Shown here: positions 1 through 7,210 of the stretch, piece by piece | Numbering within the stretch: the stretch's first letter is position 1 | How the letters are laid out: each line of letters begins with the position of its first letter | Assembly (NCBI GenBank): GCA_964580435.1 | Contig: CAZOKP010000071.1 | Span: forward strand, 1 to 14,038 | Reading direction: 5' to 3' | Source of the DNA: CAZKEW01 sp964580435 | GTDB taxonomy: Bacteria > Acidobacteriota > Aminicenantia > Aminicenantales > UBA8522 | DNA length: 14,038 nt | Position numbers and translations under genes: made by a program | The notes under the pieces: model-generated | What the model was told of the DNA's origin: nothing | What the model saw: the letters and a program-made list of their open reading frames with translations, nothing else | Database searches by the model: none

Positions 1-287
1 GAATAGGCATCGCCGTCTCCGCTCACGGCGATCACCTGAAGCTTCGGGTTCGCCAGCTTGATCCCCGTGGCCACAGGCATTGTCCGGCCATGAAGGCCAT
101 GAAAACCATAGGCCCGGAAATAGTTGTTCAGCCGGCCGTGGCAGCCGATCCCGGTGACGATGACCGCCTTCTCCGGGTCGAGGTCGAGTGAGGCCGCCGC
201 CCTCTTGAGCGCATCAAAAATCCCAAAGAGCCCGCACCCCCTGCACCAGGTGGGATCGATCCGGTGGTAGGCGTCCTTGCTTTTCAT
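1..287 (-). CDS. korB: 2-oxoacid:ferredoxin oxidoreductase, beta subunit (partial, runs off left edge)
   Basis: This is the N-terminal 95 residues of the thiamine-diphosphate-binding beta subunit; the rest lies beyond position 1. The subunit binds ThDP and an Fe4S4 cluster and, with the alpha/gamma subunit, oxidatively decarboxylates a 2-oxoacid to acyl-CoA with ferredoxin reduction in the cytoplasm. Visible marks are WCRGCG near residue 19 (family form WCPGCG, cluster ligands), IGCHGR, LHGRTMPVATG and the ThDP/Mg signature GDGDAYS at the window edge. The ATG at 287-285 overlaps the TGA of the upstream subunit in an ATGA junction, so translation is probably coupled; a weak AAGG lies about 7 bases before it. 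The 2-oxoglutarate assignment follows the fused gamma-alpha partner; pyruvate or branched-chain 2-oxoacids cannot be excluded. Confidence 0.92.
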   Translation of the reverse strand, partial: MKSKDAYHRIDPTWCRGCGLFGIFDALKRAAASLDLDPEKAVIVTGIGCHGRLNNYFRAYGFHGLHGRTMPVATGIKLANPKLQVIAVSGDGDAY

Positions 288-2026
288 CGACACACCTTCA
301 AGACCGGGTTGACAATTTCTCTGGGAGTAAAAGCCTGAGTCGAATAGTTAAGAATATTCCGGAGCTGACTGCAGGGATTGACCTGACTTTTAATCAGGGT
401 CGCGAGCTCGCCCGAGAAATTATTCTCAACCACGAAGACCTCTTTGCATCCGGAGAGGAACCTTCGGACGGCCGCAGCAGGAAACGGCCAGAGGGTCCTG
501 AGTTGGAGAAACTTGGAAGACACTTTTCTTTCCTTGAGCTCATCCCTGGCTTCCAGGATGGCGCCGAGGGTCGATCCGCAGCCGACGAACCCGACTTTGG
601 CTTTGCGGTCGCCCCAGAGATGCGGCGGGATGAGGTCTTGGGAGGCCTTTGTAAGCTTGCGCATTCTCTTTTCCATCATCCTCACTCTCGTGGATCTCTC
701 CTCATCACGGTAGCCTTTCTCGTCATGCTCAAGGCTCTCGACGAGGTGGACCCCGTTCTTAAAGAAAGGAAGGGAACGGGGCGAGATTCCGTCGGGTGTT
801 ATCTCGTATCTCTTAAAGTCATTGATCCGCAGGAGGTCGTCCTGGCTGAGAAGCTTGCCCCGGTTGATCTCGATTGACTCGAGGTCGAATCTTCTGGTTG
901 TCCGAAAGTTCTGGCCCAGATCAAGCTCAGTGAGCAGGATGACCGGGACCTGATAAATTTCAGCCAGGTTGAACGCCCGGGCGGTCATGTCAAAACATTC
1001 ACCGAGCGTCCCCGGAGAGAGAACGATCCTGGGGAACTCGCCGTGTGACCCATAGACCCACTGGAGAATGTCTCCCTGCTGAGTTTTGGTTGGAATTCCC
1101 GTGGCCGGGCCCAAGCGCTGGACATGGGCCACAACGACGGGGATTTCGGCCATTCCGGCCAGGCTGAACGCCTCCATCATCAGGGATGCACCCGGTCCGG
1201 ATGTCGCGGTCATGGCCCTGGCTCCGGCAAACGCTGCCCCAAGAGCCATGTTCAGCGCCGATATTTCGTCCTCCGTCTGGACAACGACCCCGTTGAAGCG
1301 GGAAAGATAGTGCACGAGCCACTGCGAGATCTCCGAGGCAGGACAAATTGGATAGGCTGCAAAGAACCGGCATCCTCCGGCCAGTGCCCCGAAGGCTATC
1401 GCCTCATCTCCGGAAAGAAAAAGGCGGTTCTTGTCTGCCTTTTTCTGGAGAGGATGCCGTTCTTTCTCGGACGTGATTTCCCGGGCCTTCTTGCAGCCGG
1501 CGGCGGCGGCCTGGATATTTTTCCTGACGACCTCTTCCCCCTTTTTCTTCAGGAACATCTCGGAGATGATCTCGTCGAGGAGGCGGAAATCAAGGTCCAG
1601 GAGGCAGCTCAGCGCTCCGAGAGCCATCATATTCTTGAAGATCTCCTGGCCGAACTGTTCCCTGGCCATCAGCCGCAGAGGGATCCTGTGGAACGTCTTG
1701 CCGCGGGAGTGGCCGGGGGGAAGGCTCACGTTCTCTTCGCCGTCGCAAAAGACGATCCCGCGAGCGGCGATATGAGGGACATGGGTCAGGATGGCTTCAC
1801 AGTCAAAGGCCAGAAGAATATCGACCCGGTCGCTGAGTCCATAGATTTTACCCAGCGAAGCGCGAATGGTGTAGCAGGTGGCTTCACCGCGGATGTTGGA
1901 CGGGAAATCCCTGTACGTGGCCACTTCCCAGCCCTGCCGTTTGAGCAGCCTGGCCAGGACATTGCCCGTGAACAGGACACCGTCTCCGGCCTTGCCGGCG
2001 ATCATCACGGACAGGTCTTTGATCAT
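284..2026 (-). CDS. korA: 2-oxoacid:ferredoxin oxidoreductase, fused gamma-alpha subunit
   Basis: 580 aa. Residues 1 to about 185 are the gamma domain (AGKAGDG near residue 10, then FPSNIRGEAT). Residues about 200 to 430 are the alpha pyrimidine-binding domain (YPICP at 225-229, QTEDEISALNMALGA, TSGPGASLM). The C-terminus is the transketolase-C-like domain II (VGFVGCGSTLGA, VVENNFSGEL). This fused architecture is typical of KorA-type enzymes that work with a separate beta subunit, here encoded next with a 4-base overlap. I chose the ATG at 2026 because AAGAAGG lies 6 bases upstream and a promoter -10 occupies 2057-2062; the in-frame ATG at 2056 would sit at the transcription start. An oddity is YPICP, where the family normally has YPITP: Cys228 replaces a Thr near the active site. 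No ferredoxin-like delta subunit is visible. Substrate is uncertain between 2-oxoglutarate and other 2-oxoacids. Confidence 0.93.
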   Translation of the reverse strand: MIKDLSVMIAGKAGDGVLFTGNVLARLLKRQGWEVATYRDFPSNIRGEATCYTIRASLGKIYGLSDRVDILLAFDCEAILTHVPHIAARGIVFCDGEENVSLPPGHSRGKTFHRIPLRLMAREQFGQEIFKNMMALGALSCLLDLDFRLLDEIISEMFLKKKGEEVVRKNIQAAAAGCKKAREITSEKERHPLQKKADKNRLFLSGDEAIAFGALAGGCRFFAAYPICPASEISQWLVHYLSRFNGVVVQTEDEISALNMALGAAFAGARAMTATSGPGASLMMEAFSLAGMAEIPVVVAHVQRLGPATGIPTKTQQGDILQWVYGSHGEFPRIVLSPGTLGECFDMTARAFNLAEIYQVPVILLTELDLGQNFRTTRRFDLESIEINRGKLLSQDDLLRINDFKRYEITPDGISPRSLPFFKNGVHLVESLEHDEKGYRDEERSTRVRMMEKRMRKLTKASQDLIPPHLWGDRKAKVGFVGCGSTLGAILEARDELKERKVSSKFLQLRTLWPFPAAAVRRFLSGCKEVFVVENNFSGELATLIKSQVNPCSQLRNILNYSTQAFTPREIVNPVLKVCR

Positions 2027-2056
2027 GGCGCCTTCTTCTCGCTTTCTGGACTCCAA

Positions 2057-2085
2057 ATTTTACTCTTTTTGCCTCTAAAAGACAA
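2057..2085 (-). promoter_or_regulatory. Candidate sigma-70 promoter for the korAB-like operon
   Basis: On the minus strand TTGTCT (2085-2080, 4/6 to the -35 consensus), a 17-base spacer and TAAAAT (2062-2057, 5/6) lie just upstream of the gamma-alpha gene. Transcription would start near 2050, giving a leader of about 24 bases that carries the AAGAAGG ribosome site. This separates the operon from the GWxTD gene upstream. Confidence 0.55.
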
Positions 2086-2157
2086 CTATTCTTATCGGAA
2101 AACTAAGATAGAGCCGGCCGGTCGAGCGAGATCCCAGCCTCCCTGGCCTCGTTCTTC

Positions 2158-3597
2158 TTATTTCACGATAAAACCCGTGCTCTTTTCGATCGTTATGTTC
2201 GCTATCTTGTCCGTCAGCCTGATCACGAACGTATACGACCCGGGTTCGAGCGGTGAGAGAGGAACCTGGGTCCCTCCTGTCAGAACGTTAGGTTGGTTGA
2301 TCTTCTGCCTGATCACCTGGGGATTCAGCCGAAAGGCCAATTTTGGCGCGACGATGAAATACTCTGCGACCAGGGAGACGGCATTTTTTTTCAACTTGGC
2401 GTTATAAATTTGGAAGAGAACGTTCAAGGTATCTCCGGCCTCGAAAACATTTCCCCACCGGGGAGTGGCTTCAAACTGTTCTGTCACAAAGGGGCTCGAT
2501 TCTTCTGAAGTTTCAGATTTCGGCCGGGAGATCACTTCAGTGCACAGAATCAACGTGCTCGTGTCGAGCTCATTGGTGTCAAAATTCTCGACGTTCAGGT
2601 CCGATTTGAGCAACGAATAGTTTTTCTTATCCGTGTCCGTTGCGCCCAAATAAAGAACCGACCAGCCGGGGCTGGCGGGAAAGCCAAAAACAGCAAGCCC
2701 TGTGTCCCCAGGGCCTTTTTCCAGTTTCACGGTTTTCAAGAAATCCTGAAATTCCTCCCCTTCTCCCTTGAGCCTGCCAAAAAACGTGACCTCGGCCGAT
2801 TTCATCGTATCGATATTCTGGGGATCAACCCGGACCAGAAGAGTGACATATGTCTCCCCGTACGGCGCCCGCATAAAGATGGGCTGCCACTCCAGCGCTA
2901 TCTGCTTGACCTCCTGCCCGGTAGCCGCAAAATCCTTAATGAGGTTCCCCTCGAAGGAATTCTCATCGAGTCTGAACCTGTAAACGGGCAGCTCTTTTAA
3001 ATCCGGGTTAAAAATGACTTTTTGCCGGAATATCTCCAAAGCCCGTAAAATCTGTTGCGAGGTATTCACATCCAGGTCATACCCGTATTGATAATTTCTG
3101 AAGGTCACCCTGAAGGCGTCGTGGAGGCCCAAATCCGGCATCGGCCTGTAGAGCCAGTATTCGGTCGGCGCCACCATCTGACTTCCGCCTGAAGACTCGG
3201 ATTTTACGCCTCCTGCGGAAGCCTGGGTTCGAACGGGAGGGCCAAAAATCATGTGGACTCTCCCCATATCGGTGTGCCATCCCTTTGACACTGACCCCCT
3301 GGCATAAGCTCTCGTAACATAATCCAGCCTTCTCTCCCACTCCTCCCTGAACTCATTCTCTCTTGTCCCGGGGGTGGGGTCTCTCCTGGCCCAGAAGAGT
3401 TCGATGAACTGATCCTTCTGCTCATCGTCCGTCAATTTCAGGAAAGCATCCTTCTCCTCGGCTGTGATGAGCAACTGAACTTCCTCTTTTAGCCAGTGCT
3501 CATACTTGTCTTCGTCTTTCGGCCCGACGGCAGCAACGGGGTTTTGGACATAAATCACTATAAAAAACAGGCCCAGCCATCGGATTATTTGTTTCAA
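2158..3597 (-). CDS. GWxTD-domain exported protein
   Basis: 479 aa, function unknown. A hydrophobic N-terminal segment (residues 3-23, ending near VAAVG) looks like a signal peptide, so the protein probably acts in the periplasm or envelope. The conserved core is FWARRDPTPGTRENEF (69-84) followed by GWHTD at 106-110 and GRVHMIFGPP, the hallmark of the GWxTD family, common in Acidobacteriota and Aminicenantes. The C-terminal 80 or so residues look like an Ig-like beta domain (LSPLEPGSYTFVI). The start is a TTG at 3597 with GGAGG five bases upstream; a TTG further upstream (3609) would place the ribosome site inside the gene. It is divergent from the propeller/transglutaminase gene across about 210 bases, which hints at shared regulation but proves nothing. 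Confidence 0.88.
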   Translation of the reverse strand: MKQIIRWLGLFFIVIYVQNPVAAVGPKDEDKYEHWLKEEVQLLITAEEKDAFLKLTDDEQKDQFIELFWARRDPTPGTRENEFREEWERRLDYVTRAYARGSVSKGWHTDMGRVHMIFGPPVRTQASAGGVKSESSGGSQMVAPTEYWLYRPMPDLGLHDAFRVTFRNYQYGYDLDVNTSQQILRALEIFRQKVIFNPDLKELPVYRFRLDENSFEGNLIKDFAATGQEVKQIALEWQPIFMRAPYGETYVTLLVRVDPQNIDTMKSAEVTFFGRLKGEGEEFQDFLKTVKLEKGPGDTGLAVFGFPASPGWSVLYLGATDTDKKNYSLLKSDLNVENFDTNELDTSTLILCTEVISRPKSETSEESSPFVTEQFEATPRWGNVFEAGDTLNVLFQIYNAKLKKNAVSLVAEYFIVAPKLAFRLNPQVIRQKINQPNVLTGGTQVPLSPLEPGSYTFVIRLTDKIANITIEKSTGFIVK

Positions 3598-3620
3598 GCG
3601 AGCCTCCAAAAAAGCGCTAT

Positions 3621-3626
3621 ATTATA
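3621..3626 (-). promoter_or_regulatory. Possible -10 element for the GWxTD gene
   Basis: A perfect TATAAT on the minus strand lies in an AT-rich patch 24 bases before the TTG start. No convincing -35 hexamer is found at 16-19 bases, so either the promoter is weak or activator-dependent, or the match is chance. Confidence 0.35.
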
Positions 3627-3679
3627 AAATATTAGCACAGGCCCCAGGGAAATGAAACCGGGGTTTTATCCTAAGATTC

Positions 3680-3709
3680 TTGACAGGGATTTTCAGCGAA
3701 TGATATGTT
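3680..3709 (+). promoter_or_regulatory. Candidate promoter for the propeller/transglutaminase gene
   Basis: A perfect TTGACA (3680-3685), an 18-base spacer and TATGTT (3704-3709, 4/6) point toward the gene at 3811. The leader would be roughly 95 bases and holds GGGAGG at 3800-3805. Confidence 0.45.
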
Positions 3710-3810
3710 GTATCCGGGATGCCGGGACATGGAATTCAGTCCGGGAGGAGAAATTTCAGCCCCCGGCGAGGAACGATATTCCCAGCCCCAAAATCATAAG
3801 GGAGGCGTAT

Positions 3811-5388
3811 ATGAAAAGAATGATCCTGTTTTTGTTGGTGTTGCCCTCTTTGCTACTCGGCAACGTGGGCAAGGTTACCACGTCAGTTCCCCTGCCGATG
3901 GCGCAGCCGTTCGGGCTGGCCGTCGCGGGCGACAATCTCCTGATTTCCGACCGTGACACCGGAACGCTTTTTACCTATTCCCTAAAGGACAAGGCATTCG
4001 GCCAAACCATTCTCCTGCCCTGCGATCATCCCCTGGGCATCGCCAAGGATGAAAAAGGCCTCTGGGTTTGCGACAAGGCAAACAAACGGATCCTGCATTT
4101 CCTTCTGGACCAAAAGAGGGTCGATCACGTGCTGGGCGATGTCGAGACAGACCCATCCGGGCTGGCCTGGGACGGGAAAAATGTCTGGGCCACATCGGGA
4201 AACAAATTCTTGGCTCTCGACCCTTCGGACGGGACGGAGGTGGAAACCTTTGAAGGCCCGGGCCCGGATACAACAGGTATCTTCTTTGACGGGAAATATT
4301 TCTGGCTCACCGAGAGGCAGAGAGACCATATTGTTTGCGCCACGCCCGGCGGCGATATCATCGGGGTCCTTCCTTCTCCCGGCCCTTATCCGGCCGGAAT
4401 CGTGAAGCTGGGGGACACGCTCTGGGTCGTCGATTTCGAACAGAAAACTCTCTATGCCATAGACGTCGCTTTCAACAGCCGGCCGCTGTACACAGGGAGC
4501 CCCCACCTGCGGCAGGTTCATTTTACTCATGCCCTTTATAACCGCGGGCCTTCCCCCGCTGCGGACGGTAAACTCTATATCTGCATCGCAGAGGATGACC
4601 CCCATCAAAAGATCCTGAAAGGCCCGAGCTTTACTCCCTCTTCTTTCTCGACCCTCGAGGACCCATGGGGACAGAAATTCGCTTTTCTCGAGGGCAAGAT
4701 CCCACCTCTTCAGGAGCTTGCCCTATCCTACACCGTTGAGGTGGAGACAAAGGACTTGAATTACTTCATCCTGCCCGAGTGGGTCCAGGGATTGGAGAAT
4801 GTTCCCCAGGAGATCCAGAAGAAATATGTCGCGGACGGCTCCAAGCTTATAATCGACGATCCCGACATCAAGGAGCTATCGAAAAAAATCGTCGGCGATG
4901 AAAAAAACCCGTTCTGGATCGCCTTCAAGATTCACAAGTATCTTCATAAGACGATGGAGTACCAGCGTACTGGCGGATGGAATGCGGCCCCCACCGTATT
5001 GAAACGAGGAAACGGCTCATGCTCCGAGTTCACATTCTCCTTCCTGGCATTGGCCCGGGCGGCGGGCTTGCCTGCCCGCTACGAGGCCGGAATCGTCGTG
5101 AGGGGGGATGACGGGTCCATCGATGATGTCTACCATCGCTGGGTGCAGGTCTATTTGCCTCCCTTCGGCTGGATCCCCGTCGACCCCAGTCGCGGCAGGC
5201 CGGCCACGGCGATGGATGTGGCTTCTTCCTTTGGCTCGCTGTCCCACCGATTTTTTATTACTACTCATTCCGGGGGCGACTCTCCTTATTTAGGCTGGAC
5301 CTATAACTACTACTCGACTTACGAATTTTCGGGCAGGGCCACTGTGGAGAGCCGGTCCGAGGCCAAATGGGATCCTCTGCAGAAATAG
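3811..5388 (+). CDS. Exported beta-propeller/transglutaminase-like fusion protein
   Basis: 525 aa and the only plus-strand gene. Residues 1-17 form a signal peptide (MKRMILFLLVLPSLLLG). Residues about 25-260 show repeated propeller-like units with GLAV, GIAKD, GLAWDGKNVWA, GIFFDGKYFWL and GIVKLGDTLWVVD, as in SMP-30/NHL or PQQ-like propellers. Residues about 350-465 are a transglutaminase-like cysteine-protease core with an apparent catalytic triad: Cys404 in GSCSEF, His442 in YHRW and Asp458 in VDPSRG. Such domains usually hydrolyse peptide bonds or form isopeptide links in the envelope; the substrate here is unknown. The start at 3811 has GGGAGG 5 bases upstream; a longer frame back to 3652 lacks a ribosome site and covers the promoter. 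It converges with the PhzF gene, 25 bases apart. Confidence 0.9.
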   Translation: MKRMILFLLVLPSLLLGNVGKVTTSVPLPMAQPFGLAVAGDNLLISDRDTGTLFTYSLKDKAFGQTILLPCDHPLGIAKDEKGLWVCDKANKRILHFLLDQKRVDHVLGDVETDPSGLAWDGKNVWATSGNKFLALDPSDGTEVETFEGPGPDTTGIFFDGKYFWLTERQRDHIVCATPGGDIIGVLPSPGPYPAGIVKLGDTLWVVDFEQKTLYAIDVAFNSRPLYTGSPHLRQVHFTHALYNRGPSPAADGKLYICIAEDDPHQKILKGPSFTPSSFSTLEDPWGQKFAFLEGKIPPLQELALSYTVEVETKDLNYFILPEWVQGLENVPQEIQKKYVADGSKLIIDDPDIKELSKKIVGDEKNPFWIAFKIHKYLHKTMEYQRTGGWNAAPTVLKRGNGSCSEFTFSFLALARAAGLPARYEAGIVVRGDDGSIDDVYHRWVQVYLPPFGWIPVDPSRGRPATAMDVASSFGSLSHRFFITTHSGGDSPYLGWTYNYYSTYEFSGRATVESRSEAKWDPLQK

Positions 5389-5413
5389 CGTTTCGCCCGG
5401 GCGCGCTGCCTTT

Positions 5414-6301
5414 TTAAACCAGCTCTCCCCGAGCCACCAGAACGACTTTTCCTCCGACGAAAACGCCGATCTCCCCGGCCTTTTCTTCAGCATTGAGAAG
5501 GAGGAGAGACGGCCGGCCGATCTCATAGCCTTGCTCGACTCGGATGTTGACCTGGCCCGTGTCAAAATACCTGTGTTTGACGAGATATCCCGCTAGGCAG
5601 CCGTTGGCGCTTCCGGTGGCCGGGTCTTCAGGAACACCGTAATAATCGGCGAAAACCCGAACGTTCAGGTCGTTGTGCGAGCTGTATGTTTCGGGGCAAA
5701 AAACGAGAATCGCTTTGGCTTCGGTGTCCTTAATCAGGCCGGACAGTTTATCGTGGCGGATGCGGCTCCTTTTCACCGCTTCCAGGGCCTTGAGCGGAAC
5801 GATGATGAACGGCACCCCGGTCGAGACTTCCTGGAGGGGAAACTTTTTGTCCACGTCAGCGGGTTCAAGGCCGAGCACGGGCGCCACTTGAGCGGCGTCC
5901 AAGGTCCTGCCGAACCTCGGTTTGACCTGCTTCATCCAAATAATGTCCGGCTCTTCCCCACGGTAAGTGAAGGTGACAGGGATCGGGCCGATCTTGAGGT
6001 TCAGGATGACTTCCTTGACCGGCTCTTTGAGGATCTCCTGCTGGATGATGTAGGCCGTGCCGAGCGTGGGATGGCCGGCAAACGGCAGCTCCTCTTTGGG
6101 CGTGAAAATGCGGACATCAAAACCGCCGCGACTTTCTTCATCTTTCAGGATAAAGGTCGTTTCGGAAAAGTTGACCTCGCGGGCGATCTTCTGCATCTGC
6201 AGGTCGGAGAGGGAATTGGACTGGCGCACAACAGCCAGTTCATTGCCCGCATATTTTTCCTCCGCGAAAACATCGACGATATAGAAGACGTGACCTTTCA
6301 T
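5414..6301 (-). CDS. PhzF-family isomerase/epimerase
   Basis: 295 aa, full length for the family. PhzF proteins are cytoplasmic two-domain diaminopimelate-epimerase-fold enzymes that catalyse isomerisations; PhzF itself acts in phenazine synthesis, but most family members have unknown substrates and no other phenazine gene is seen here. Visible marks are VDVFAEEKYAGNELAVV at the N-terminus, catalytic Glu47 in NFSETTFIL, PFAGHPTLG (73-81) and DPATGSANG near residue 225, all well preserved. The ATG at 6301 has GGAGGAGG a few bases upstream and overlaps the TGA of the hydrolase remnant (ATGA). It is probably transcribed from the promoter at 6849-6878 together with the desulforedoxin-like gene. 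Confidence 0.92.
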   Translation of the reverse strand: MKGHVFYIVDVFAEEKYAGNELAVVRQSNSLSDLQMQKIAREVNFSETTFILKDEESRGGFDVRIFTPKEELPFAGHPTLGTAYIIQQEILKEPVKEVILNLKIGPIPVTFTYRGEEPDIIWMKQVKPRFGRTLDAAQVAPVLGLEPADVDKKFPLQEVSTGVPFIIVPLKALEAVKRSRIRHDKLSGLIKDTEAKAILVFCPETYSSHNDLNVRVFADYYGVPEDPATGSANGCLAGYLVKHRYFDTGQVNIRVEQGYEIGRPSLLLLNAEEKAGEIGVFVGGKVVLVARGELV

Positions 6302-6585
6302 TTTCCTCCTCCAAGATCAATCCTCAGGCCGTCGGTTGCGGCCGTGACCTCGACTTTAAGTTCCTGTTCCAGATCTCTGGCCAATGCCGAAGGGTTGGCT
6401 TTGATCATGGCCATGCCAAAATGAGTCAGAATAGCGCGCCGAGGCTTGATCGCCGCGATGATCCTCCTGGCGTCCTCGAGCGTAAGATGCATAATCCCCT
6501 TGTCCTCGAAGGGAGTGTCCCTGACGACGTGGATGACCAGGATGTCCGAATCCCTGTAGCTTTCAAGAAGGCCGGGAAAAAACTT
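6298..6585 (-). pseudogene. Metallo-beta-lactamase-fold hydrolase, N-terminally truncated remnant
   Basis: The frame encodes the last 90 to 95 residues of an RNase Z-like MBL-fold hydrolase: FFPGLLESYR, ILVIHVVRD, then HLTLEDARRIIAAIKP, AILTHFGM (the late metal-ligand His) and a C-terminal VTAATDGLRIDL. The HxHxDH region and the middle Asp ligand, which should lie upstream in about 150 more residues, are absent. Upstream the frame stays open to 6669 but the residues do not resemble the family, and the other two frames do not supply them either. Immediately upstream is the stop codon of the desulforedoxin-like gene (6639). The only in-frame ATG (6492) would give a 64-aa product with a poor AAGGGG site. 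I read this as a deletion scar; a recent rearrangement or an assembly junction is also possible. It overlaps the PhzF gene by four bases. Confidence 0.72.
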
Positions 6586-6638
6586 GGCACGCGAACCGTG
6601 GCTCGAGGAACAGAACGGTATTCGAAAAAGAGGCTGAT

Positions 6639-6803
6639 TTACTTCTTCGTGGCCTTCATCTTCATCGGCTTATTGCAGCATACAAAAACATGCTCTTCGG
6701 CGCAGCCACACGCCTCATCGACAACGAGGCGATACCCGCAGACGCCGCATTCGTAAGCCGCTCCCTTTTTCGTTTTTTTGGTGGCTTTGGCTTTTGTCGG
6801 CAT
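6639..6803 (-). CDS. Small desulforedoxin-like metal-binding protein
   Basis: 54 aa. A Lys-rich N-terminus (residues 1-13) is followed by YECGVCGY (Cys19, Cys22), ACGC (Cys32, Cys34) and VCCNKPM (Cys42, Cys43). The CxxC followed by VCCxxPM matches the desulforedoxin/desulfoferrodoxin N-terminal fold, in which four Cys hold a mononuclear iron used for electron transfer, often to superoxide reductase. The additional CxC pair between the two halves is not part of classical desulforedoxin. The ATG at 6803 has GGGAGG seven bases upstream and a well-formed promoter at 6849-6878. It leads a short operon with the hydrolase remnant and PhzF. The fold call is by motif; a generic zinc ribbon is the main alternative. 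Confidence 0.78.
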   Translation of the reverse strand: MPTKAKATKKTKKGAAYECGVCGYRLVVDEACGCAEEHVFVCCNKPMKMKATKK

Positions 6804-6848
6804 TTAAAACCTCCCGTTTTTTAGTCAAAATTTTCAAACTTCAGAGCA

Positions 6849-6878
6849 ATCATAACCAGCGACGGTTCATGATGTCAA
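6849..6878 (-). promoter_or_regulatory. Candidate sigma-70 promoter for the desulforedoxin-like gene
   Basis: On the minus strand a perfect TTGACA (6878-6873), an 18-base spacer and TATGAT (6854-6849, 5/6) lie about 45 bases before the ATG at 6803. Transcription would start near 6842. Confidence 0.62.
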
Positions 6879-6915
6879 CCGGACTCTGCTTTAAGATAGC
6901 GTCCCATCATCATTT

Positions 6916-7193
6916 AAGCTTCGCTTTCGTGATTGGGGTGATGATCCAGGGAGAGTGGCATGGCGTTAGTCCCCGCCCGGGGGATGAGGGGAGGGATGAT
7001 GTGGTGAGAAGTCCGTATGAGCGACGAGCGGGCACGGTTCCTCGAAGAGGAGAGCGAGGAGCGAATCGAGCAAGATTTCCTCGCCGGGGAAATCGCAGCG
7101 TGACTTCGAGCCACATCTCCCGAGCCTCGTCGGGGGGTAAGCCGTGACAGGCCCCTATTCCAAACCAAAATGATCACGAAAGCACTGATGCTT
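6916..7193. repeat. Hairpin-rich element bounded by inverted repeats
   Basis: This fills most of the 407-base gene-free stretch 6804-7210. An 11-base perfect inverted repeat, GCTTTCGTGAT at 6923-6933 and its complement at 7173-7183, bounds it. Each end also carries a small hairpin: AAGC-TTC-GCTT (6916-6926) and AAGCA-CTGA-TGCTT (7180-7193). Inside are further hairpins: TCCCC/GGGGA (6970-6984), TCCTC-GAA-GAGGA (7039-7051), the 7-bp GATTTCC/GGAAATC (7074-7094) and CTCCCGA/TCGGGGG with one wobble (7117-7136). It lies just past the stop of the PAS protein gene, so the 7180-7193 hairpin might also end that transcript, though no clean T-run follows. It could be a structured RNA, a MITE-like insertion or a decayed gene. 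I see no target-site duplication and no known RNA family signature. Confidence 0.5.
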
Positions 7194-7210
7194 CCTCGGT
7201 TCAAGGGCGT

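Noticed and set aside
1124..2407. 427-codon plus-strand open frame
   Set aside because: It is antisense to the gamma-alpha subunit gene and crosses into the GWxTD gene; low-complexity composition and no family resemblance mark it as a shadow.
5389..5413. GC-rich palindrome CGCCCGGGCG followed by a T-run between convergent genes, considered as a terminator
   Set aside because: The perfect palindrome leaves no proper loop and the T-run is offset by eight bases, so the case is weak.
6804..7210. CRISPR array, tRNA or known structural RNA in the gene-free stretch
   Set aside because: There are no regularly spaced direct repeats, no T-loop signature and no RNase P, tmRNA or SRP core motifs on either strand by eye.
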